The position numbers and the translations under genes were made by a program. From assembly GCA_964606465.1 (NCBI GenBank), contig CAZSGI010000030.1, forward strand, positions 1 to 8,782: a DNA stretch of 8,782 nt. Reading direction: 5' to 3'. Position 1 is the stretch's first letter. Each line of letters begins with the position of its first letter. Under the pieces are notes generated by a model, which searched no databases, was not told where the DNA came from, and saw only the letters and a list, made by a program, of their open reading frames with translations. This DNA is from CG10-46-32 sp964606465. Lineage in GTDB: Bacteria > Patescibacteriota > Patescibacteriia > UBA2169. Shown here one piece after another: positions 5,555 to 8,782 of this stretch.

Positions 5555-5965
5555 TTAGAGCATGGCCATATCCAGCCCGACCTGGTGTTCGCTCTGCTCG
5601 CGCATGGCATCCAAGAGCGCCCGCGAGTTCTTGAGAGGATTGTGGTTCGCGGAACGTGCCCTGAAGATGGTCCTGACATCATCAGCGCTCGCGATGATGG
5701 CGCGCCGGCCCGAAGCGGTCACCACCCGGAACTCCAGCCCAGCCGGGCCAATCGGGCGACGCTGACCAGCATCCCGAAACGCGCAAAGGAGCACGTGGCG
5801 CGACTGTCTGACGATGAACGTCCCGAACGCCTGGAACAAAACCCACCTGGCGTCACCCACCCCCACCCATCGCCAATGGACGGTAGCAATATCCTCCCCT
5901 TGATCCTGCATCAGCTCCGCAACAGTCACGAGCTGAAGTTCCTGTGGTTGCGCGACCTGCGTCAT
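5555..5965 (-). CDS. Hypothetical protein, 136 aa
   Basis: I do not recognise this protein. It is soluble-looking, with a single Cys (61) and no signal peptide or membrane segment. The middle (about 28-103) alternates hydrophobic and polar residues (TVHWRWVGVGDARWVLF, then LEFRVVTASGRRAII), which suggests a small beta-rich domain, followed by a charged helical tail (110-129). The start is well supported: AGGGAGGTG (5971-5979) ends 5 bases before the ATG at 5965. It is monocistronic, with a terminator 24 bases after the stop. No promoter fits in the 48 bases between the upstream hairpin (6014-6039) and the start, so it is probably read from the promoter at 6140-6167 through the leader, which has attenuator-like features. 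Confidence 0.72.
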   Translation of the reverse strand: MTQVAQPQELQLVTVAELMQDQGEDIATVHWRWVGVGDARWVLFQAFGTFIVRQSRHVLLCAFRDAGQRRPIGPAGLEFRVVTASGRRAIIASADDVRTIFRARSANHNPLKNSRALLDAMREQSEHQVGLDMAML

Positions 5966-6013
5966 AGGTACACCTCCCTAAATGAACGAGTGAACCGCAA
6001 ATGTGCGATAACT

Positions 6014-6039
6014 AAAAGACCCTCCGAGCGGAGGGTCTT
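6014..6039 (-). terminator. Terminator-like hairpin in the leader of the 136-aa gene
   Basis: On the minus strand: a perfect 10-bp stem AAGACCCTCC/GGAGGGTCTT with a 4-base GCTC loop, ending in TTTT then AG. The short T-run suggests incomplete termination. It lies between the promoter at 6140-6167 and the gene start at 5965, the position of an attenuator. Upstream bases 6068-6079 (GGCGGaaGTCTT) can pair with its 5' arm. Confidence 0.6.
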
Positions 6040-6064
6040 GGTATGAACCGATTTGGTTTCAAAA

Positions 6065-6130
6065 TCAAAGACTTCCGCCCGGAGCGCGTCCAATAATGCT
6101 GATAATAATGACGATCCGAGTGGAAACCAT
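6065..6130 (-). CDS. Putative Ile/Val-rich leader peptide, 21 aa
   Basis: The mini-ORF MVSTRIVIIISIIGRAPGGSL has six Ile codons and one Val codon within eight positions (6-13), then a stop at 6065-6067. It starts about 3 bases after the predicted transcription start of the promoter at 6140-6167, so it would have to be translated essentially leaderless: there is no Shine-Dalgarno. The stop codon lies directly after the possible antiterminator segment and 25 bases before the terminator hairpin. This matches the geometry of amino-acid biosynthesis leader peptides. Alternatives are a chance ORF in a non-coding leader or a small hydrophobic peptide. Confidence 0.35.
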   Translation of the reverse strand: MVSTRIVIIISIIGRAPGGSL

Positions 6131-6139
6131 AGTATCTAC

Positions 6140-6167
6140 AGTGTAGCACGCCCAAAAAATTTGTCAA
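6140..6167 (-). promoter_or_regulatory. Promoter upstream of the 136-aa gene
   Basis: On the minus strand: a perfect -35 TTGACA (6162-6167), 16-base spacer and extended -10 TGC+TACACT (hexamer 6140-6145). The -35 reuses the end of the T-run of the preceding terminator. An 11-base palindrome CTACA-G-TGTAG (6136-6146) covers the -10 and might be an operator, or may merely reflect the hexamer itself. Confidence 0.6.
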
Positions 6168-6198
6168 AAAGAAAGCAGCCACCTCGCTGGATGGCTGC
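6165..6198 (-). terminator. Intrinsic terminator of the gene cut by the scaffold gap
   Basis: On the minus strand: a 7-bp stem GCAGCCA/TGGCTGC with a 10-base loop, followed by TTTCTTTTT. It begins 27 bases after the stop codon of the partial gene at 6225-6458. Confidence 0.75.
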
Positions 6199-6224
6199 CA
6201 CCTCCTTGCATGAACCCCGCGCGC

Positions 6225-6458
6225 TCATCGCGGAAAGTAGATGATCGCTTGCGTGAGCAGCTTCTTCTCCGGCCGGACGCGGAATTGGTCATCAATGTAG
6301 TTCACCTTGGCTGTAATCCCCTTGAACGGGTTGAGGACGCACCCGAGGACCATGCGCTCCCCGTACCGCAACCGCTCAAAGCGCGCCACGCCGCGCGTGC
6401 GCCCGCCCACGAGCGGCGTGTGCCGGATCACATCGCGCTCCGCAAGCGCGTACCACTG
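6225..6458 (-). CDS. Hypothetical protein, C-terminal 77 residues (N-terminus lost in gap)
   Basis: The frame is open from the edge of the N-run to the TGA at 6225-6227. I do not recognise the fragment. It is basic and mixed hydrophobic/polar, with VGGRTRGVARFERLRYGER, a VLNPFKGITAKVNYIDD stretch and the end QAIIYFPR; it reads as the last part of a folded beta-containing domain. No Cys motif or membrane segment in the visible part except one Cys (40). The even codon composition and the terminator 27 bases after the stop support a real gene. Its length, start and regulation are hidden by the gap. It is transcribed away from the rpmE-prfA-prmC genes on the other side. Confidence 0.55.
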   Translation of the reverse strand, partial: QWYALAERDVIRHTPLVGGRTRGVARFERLRYGERMVLGCVLNPFKGITAKVNYIDDQFRVRPEKKLLTQAIIYFPR

Positions 6459-6558
6459 NNNNNNNNNNNNNNNNNNNNNNNNNNNNNNNNNNNNNNNNNN
6501 NNNNNNNNNNNNNNNNNNNNNNNNNNNNNNNNNNNNNNNNNNNNNNNNNNNNNNNNNN
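6459..6558. other. Scaffold gap of 100 Ns
   Basis: Exactly 100 undefined bases, the usual placeholder for a gap of unknown length. It removes the 5' end of both flanking genes, which diverge from it. About 27-28 codons of rpmE are expected to be missing on the right. Confidence 0.99.
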
Positions 6559-6795
6559 TCAACCATGAAAGAAATCCACACCGAAATCTGCTCAAACTGC
6601 CACCCGTTCTACACGGGCAAGCAGAATTTGATTGACACCGCAGGGCGCGTGGAACGCTTCAAGGCCATGGTCAAGAAGACTGCTGATATCAAGGTCCGCG
6701 GCAAAAAAAAGAAGGACGATGCAAAGAAAGACGCTTCCCGGCTCGGCAACCGCGAAAAGCTGGAAAAAATCAAAGCAGCCTTGGACGCCACGTAA
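6559..6795 (+). CDS. rpmE: 50S ribosomal protein L31, 5' end lost in gap
   Basis: Ribosomal protein of the large subunit. The visible 78 residues begin STMKEIHTEICSNCHPFYTG, the core of zinc-binding (C+) L31, followed by KQNLIDTAGRVERFK. The Cys pair CSNC is the second half of the zinc site; the first half should be in the gap. The Met at 6565 aligns inside the family, not at its start, so it is not the initiation codon. Where typical L31 ends soon after VEKFKKKY, this protein adds about 38 residues rich in Lys, Asp and Ala (a KKKKDDAKKD segment and REKLEKIKAAL helix), an extension I associate with CPR L31. It lies 79 bases before prfA on the same strand and is probably cotranscribed with it. 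Confidence 0.93.
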   Translation, partial: STMKEIHTEICSNCHPFYTGKQNLIDTAGRVERFKAMVKKTADIKVRGKKKKDDAKKDASRLGNREKLEKIKAALDAT

Positions 6796-6838
6796 CTATT
6801 CCGACACCACCCCCTCCGCCTCGTCGGCGGACAGGCAA

Positions 6839-6865
6839 CCCCTTCCTCAATAATAGAGGAGGGGG
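6839..6865 (+). promoter_or_regulatory. Hairpin sequestering the prfA Shine-Dalgarno
   Basis: CCCCTTCCTC (6839-6848) pairs with GAGGAGGGGG (6856-6865) over 10 bp with a single T-G wobble and a 7-base AATAATA loop. The 3' arm is the ribosome binding site, 9 bases before the prfA ATG. A second segment CCCCCTCC (6810-6817) matches the same site perfectly over 8 bp, and is itself partly in a TCCGCC/GGCGGA hairpin (6815-6831). No T-run follows, so it is not a terminator. Confidence 0.55.
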
Positions 6866-6874
6866 AATTAGAGT

Positions 6875-7936
6875 ATGATTGAGCAAATCAGACAACTGCA
6901 AGCGCGCCTAAAAGAACTGGAGCACAAGCTCCAGTCTGCTGACGTGGCTTCTGATTCGCGAAAATTGAAATCCCTATCCCAGGAGTACACCGGCCTCAAG
7001 GAAAAAGTTGCGCTCGGCGGGCGGTACGAACGGGTGATGCATTCGCTTGAAGAGGCGCGCCAAACCAAAAAGGAATCGCAAGACGCAGACTTACTCAAGC
7101 TCGCAGACGAAGAAATCGCGGCTCTGACCAGCCAGCGCGACGAGCTCGAGCGCGCGCTCCAGGCCGCTTGTTTGCCCCAGGACCCGAACGACGAAAAAAA
7201 TATCATCTGCGAAATCCGGGCAGCGGCAGGCGGCGACGAGTCCGCGTTGTTTGCCGCGGAACTGTTCCGCATGTACGCGCGCTTTGCCGAAGAGTGTGGC
7301 TGGAAGACGAGCGTCATCTCGGAAAGCAGAATCGGGATCGGGGGGTTTAAGGAAGTGATTTTTGAAATCAAGGGCCAGGGCGCGTACTCCAAGCTGAAAT
7401 TTGAGAGCGGCGTGCACCGCGTGCAGCGCGTTCCGGAAACCGAAAAGAGCGGGCGAGTGCACACCTCAACCGCGACCGTTGCCGTGCTCCCGGAAGCCGA
7501 GGAAATTGACCTCGCGCTTGACCCAAAGGATTTGAAGATTGAAACATCAACCAGCCGCGGCCACGGCGGGCAGAGCGTGAACACCACGTACTCGGCCATC
7601 CGGATGACGCACCTGCCGACCGGCATCACGGTTTCGTGCCAGGACGAAAAGTCCCAGCAGCAGAACCGCGAGAGAGCCTTAATGGTCATGGCTACGCGCG
7701 TGGCAGCCCACTACGAGGCCGAGCGCGCGAAACGGGAGCGGGATACGCGCCAAGGTCAGATCGGAAGCGGGGACCGCAGCGAAAAGATACGCACCTACAA
7801 CGTTCCGCAGGATCGCGTCACGGACCACCGCCTGAAACAGAACTGGCACGGCATTGCCGCGATTTTGGACGGCAAGCTGGACGGGATCATAGAGGCCCTG
7901 CGGCAGGAGGATGTAAGGCAAAAGCTGGCAGCATGA
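6875..7936 (+). CDS. prfA: Peptide chain release factor 1
   Basis: Recognises UAA and UAG in the ribosomal A site and triggers peptide release. At 353 aa it is typical in length. An N-terminal helical coiled-coil domain (1-100) is followed by AAAGGDESALFAAELFRMY (117-135), the anticodon-mimic motif PET (187-189, the P-x-T of RF1; RF2 has SPF) in HRVQRVPETEKSGRVHTSTATVAVLPE, and the catalytic GGQ (231-233) within SRGHGGQSVNTTYSAIR. The C-terminal part holds the usual QQQNRERA and IRTYNVPQDRVTDHR blocks. The ATG at 6875 follows GGAGGGGG (6858-6865) with 9-base spacing; that site lies inside a hairpin, which may throttle translation. The stop overlaps prmC as ATGA. The encoded GGQ glutamine is the substrate of PrmC. 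Confidence 0.98.
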   Translation: MIEQIRQLQARLKELEHKLQSADVASDSRKLKSLSQEYTGLKEKVALGGRYERVMHSLEEARQTKKESQDADLLKLADEEIAALTSQRDELERALQAACLPQDPNDEKNIICEIRAAAGGDESALFAAELFRMYARFAEECGWKTSVISESRIGIGGFKEVIFEIKGQGAYSKLKFESGVHRVQRVPETEKSGRVHTSTATVAVLPEAEEIDLALDPKDLKIETSTSRGHGGQSVNTTYSAIRMTHLPTGITVSCQDEKSQQQNRERALMVMATRVAAHYEAERAKRERDTRQGQIGSGDRSEKIRTYNVPQDRVTDHRLKQNWHGIAAILDGKLDGIIEALRQEDVRQKLAA

Positions 7937-8757
7937 TGGCGAGCGGCGCATTGACGGGTGCGCGTGAGAAACTCAAGCACCTGGAGACCCCTGATTTGGA
8001 CAACGAGGTGCTTTTGTCGCACGTGTTGAAAAAACCGCGCGAGCACGTGCTTATGCATCCCGAAGAAACGCTGGATGAGGAGCACGCCCGGGCGTTTGAC
8101 GCGCTCATCGCGCGCCGCGCCGAACACGAGCCAATCGCCTATTTGACGCGCCATAAAGAATTCTATGGCCGCGATTTTTACGTTGACGAACGCGTGCACA
8201 TTCCCCGGAGCGCAACCGAGGATTTGGTTGACGCGGTCAAGCGCGAGCTACCGGGACAGTTTGACGGCACGCTGGCTGATATTGGAACCGGCTCGGGCTG
8301 CATTGCCGTGACGCTTGCTTTGGAATTTCCAAACGCGAGCATCATCGCGACTGACATTTCAAAAGATGCGCTTGATGTTGCAAAACGAAACGCGCACGGC
8401 CACAACGTTGCATCACGCATTGCGTTCCGTCAAGGCTCTCTCGGCGAACCGATGACAAAGCGCGTTGACGTGATCGCGGCAAACCTCCCGTACGGGTGGA
8501 AGGATGGGTGGACAGATGACCGCGAGGTTTTCTTTCAGCCGGAAATTTCGTACCTGTCCTCTCCCGACGGGCTTGGCGCAATCAGTGAACTCATCAAGCA
8601 GCTCCCCGGTCTTTTGAACAAAAACGGCCGCGCCTACCTGGAGTTTGACCCGCGCCAGGGGGCGGCAATCAAAAAACTCGCCCGCGAAAAACACTCCGCC
8701 GCGGTCATCATCAAGGATGCATCCGGTTTTGACCGCATCCTGGCCTTGACAAAATAG
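7933..8757 (+). CDS. prmC: Release factor glutamine N5-methyltransferase
   Basis: SAM-dependent enzyme that methylates the Gln of the GGQ motif in RF1/RF2, raising release efficiency. The 274 aa are full length for the family. An N-terminal helical domain (1-85) includes EPIAYLTRHKEFYGRDF (66-82). The linker motif reads IPRSATEDLVD (90-100) where IPRPETE.LV is usual. The SAM-binding site is DIGTGSGCIA (116-125), with acidic ATD (139-141). The substrate-binding NPPY motif is replaced by NLPY (184-187). It ends with YLEFDPRQG (235-243). The start is ATG 7933, overlapping the prfA stop by 4 bases (7936 is also possible, as ATGATG); there is no strong Shine-Dalgarno, so coupling is likely. After the stop, AGGAG (8764-8768) with GTG at 8779 may start another gene beyond the window. 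Confidence 0.95.
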   Translation: MMASGALTGAREKLKHLETPDLDNEVLLSHVLKKPREHVLMHPEETLDEEHARAFDALIARRAEHEPIAYLTRHKEFYGRDFYVDERVHIPRSATEDLVDAVKRELPGQFDGTLADIGTGSGCIAVTLALEFPNASIIATDISKDALDVAKRNAHGHNVASRIAFRQGSLGEPMTKRVDVIAANLPYGWKDGWTDDREVFFQPEISYLSSPDGLGAISELIKQLPGLLNKNGRAYLEFDPRQGAAIKKLAREKHSAAVIIKDASGFDRILALTK

Positions 8758-8782
8758 GAAAACAGGAGCTTACTGTAAGTGA

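Noticed and set aside
5341..5682. Minus-strand open frame of 113 codons
   Set aside because: It crosses the strong terminator at 5495-5530 and overlaps two better supported genes in other frames.
6199..6207. Perfect Shine-Dalgarno-like AAGGAGGTG on the minus strand
   Set aside because: No start codon at usable distance, and it lies in the 5' flank of a terminator stem; probably incidental.
7636..7932. Upstream extension of the prmC frame
   Set aside because: It lies inside prfA in another frame and matches nothing; the ATGA overlap at 7933 is the natural start.
1..8782. CRISPR arrays, insertion sequences, tRNA or rRNA genes
   Set aside because: No regularly spaced repeats, transposase motifs, terminal inverted repeats, tRNA cloverleaf or rRNA signature were seen in the readable sequence.

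Overview
The window looks like a fragment of a Patescibacteria/CPR genome, most like Parcubacteria. That is inferred from gene content and order: rpsB-tsf-pyrH with a very short EF-Ts, no frr after pyrH, an editing-domain-less ProRS, a Lys-rich tail on ribosomal protein L31, and rpmE-prfA-prmC. UGA is used as a stop (rpsB, prfA and others), so there is no sign of the recoded-UGA lineages. The sequence is a scaffold: a run of exactly 100 Ns (6459-6558) separates a minus-strand half from a plus-strand half.

Left half, all genes on the minus strand. Reading in transcription order from about 4980 down to 1: a strong extended -10 promoter, a structured leader, rpsB, tsf (ATGA overlap), an intrinsic terminator between tsf and pyrH, pyrH, a new extended -10 promoter and 5'-UTR hairpin, gap (GAPDH), a patatin-like hydrolase, and proS, which runs off the window edge. 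proS has its own promoter ending 8 bases before its ATG. These are core functions: 30S subunit, elongation factor recycling, UMP phosphorylation, glycolysis and prolyl-tRNA charging. The patatin-like protein is the only accessory-type member.

Middle, 4990-6458, is an accessory patch of three small unrecognised minus-strand genes. The two complete ones (65 aa Asp/Ser-rich, 136 aa) have good Shine-Dalgarno sites, and each of the three is followed by its own intrinsic terminator. The most interesting structure is here. Upstream of the 136-aa gene a TTGACA promoter is followed by a 21-codon Ile/Val-rich mini-ORF, a potential antiterminator and a terminator hairpin, which together resemble a classical transcription attenuator. 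Downstream of the 65-aa gene, abutting stem-loops running into a terminator suggest a structured RNA.

Right half, plus strand: rpmE (5' end lost in the gap), prfA (RF1) and prmC (RF1/RF2 glutamine methyltransferase, ATGA overlap with prfA), a translation-termination operon in which PrmC modifies the GGQ loop of the factor encoded just upstream. The prfA Shine-Dalgarno is buried in a near-perfect 10-bp hairpin, with a second upstream segment that could pair with the same site.
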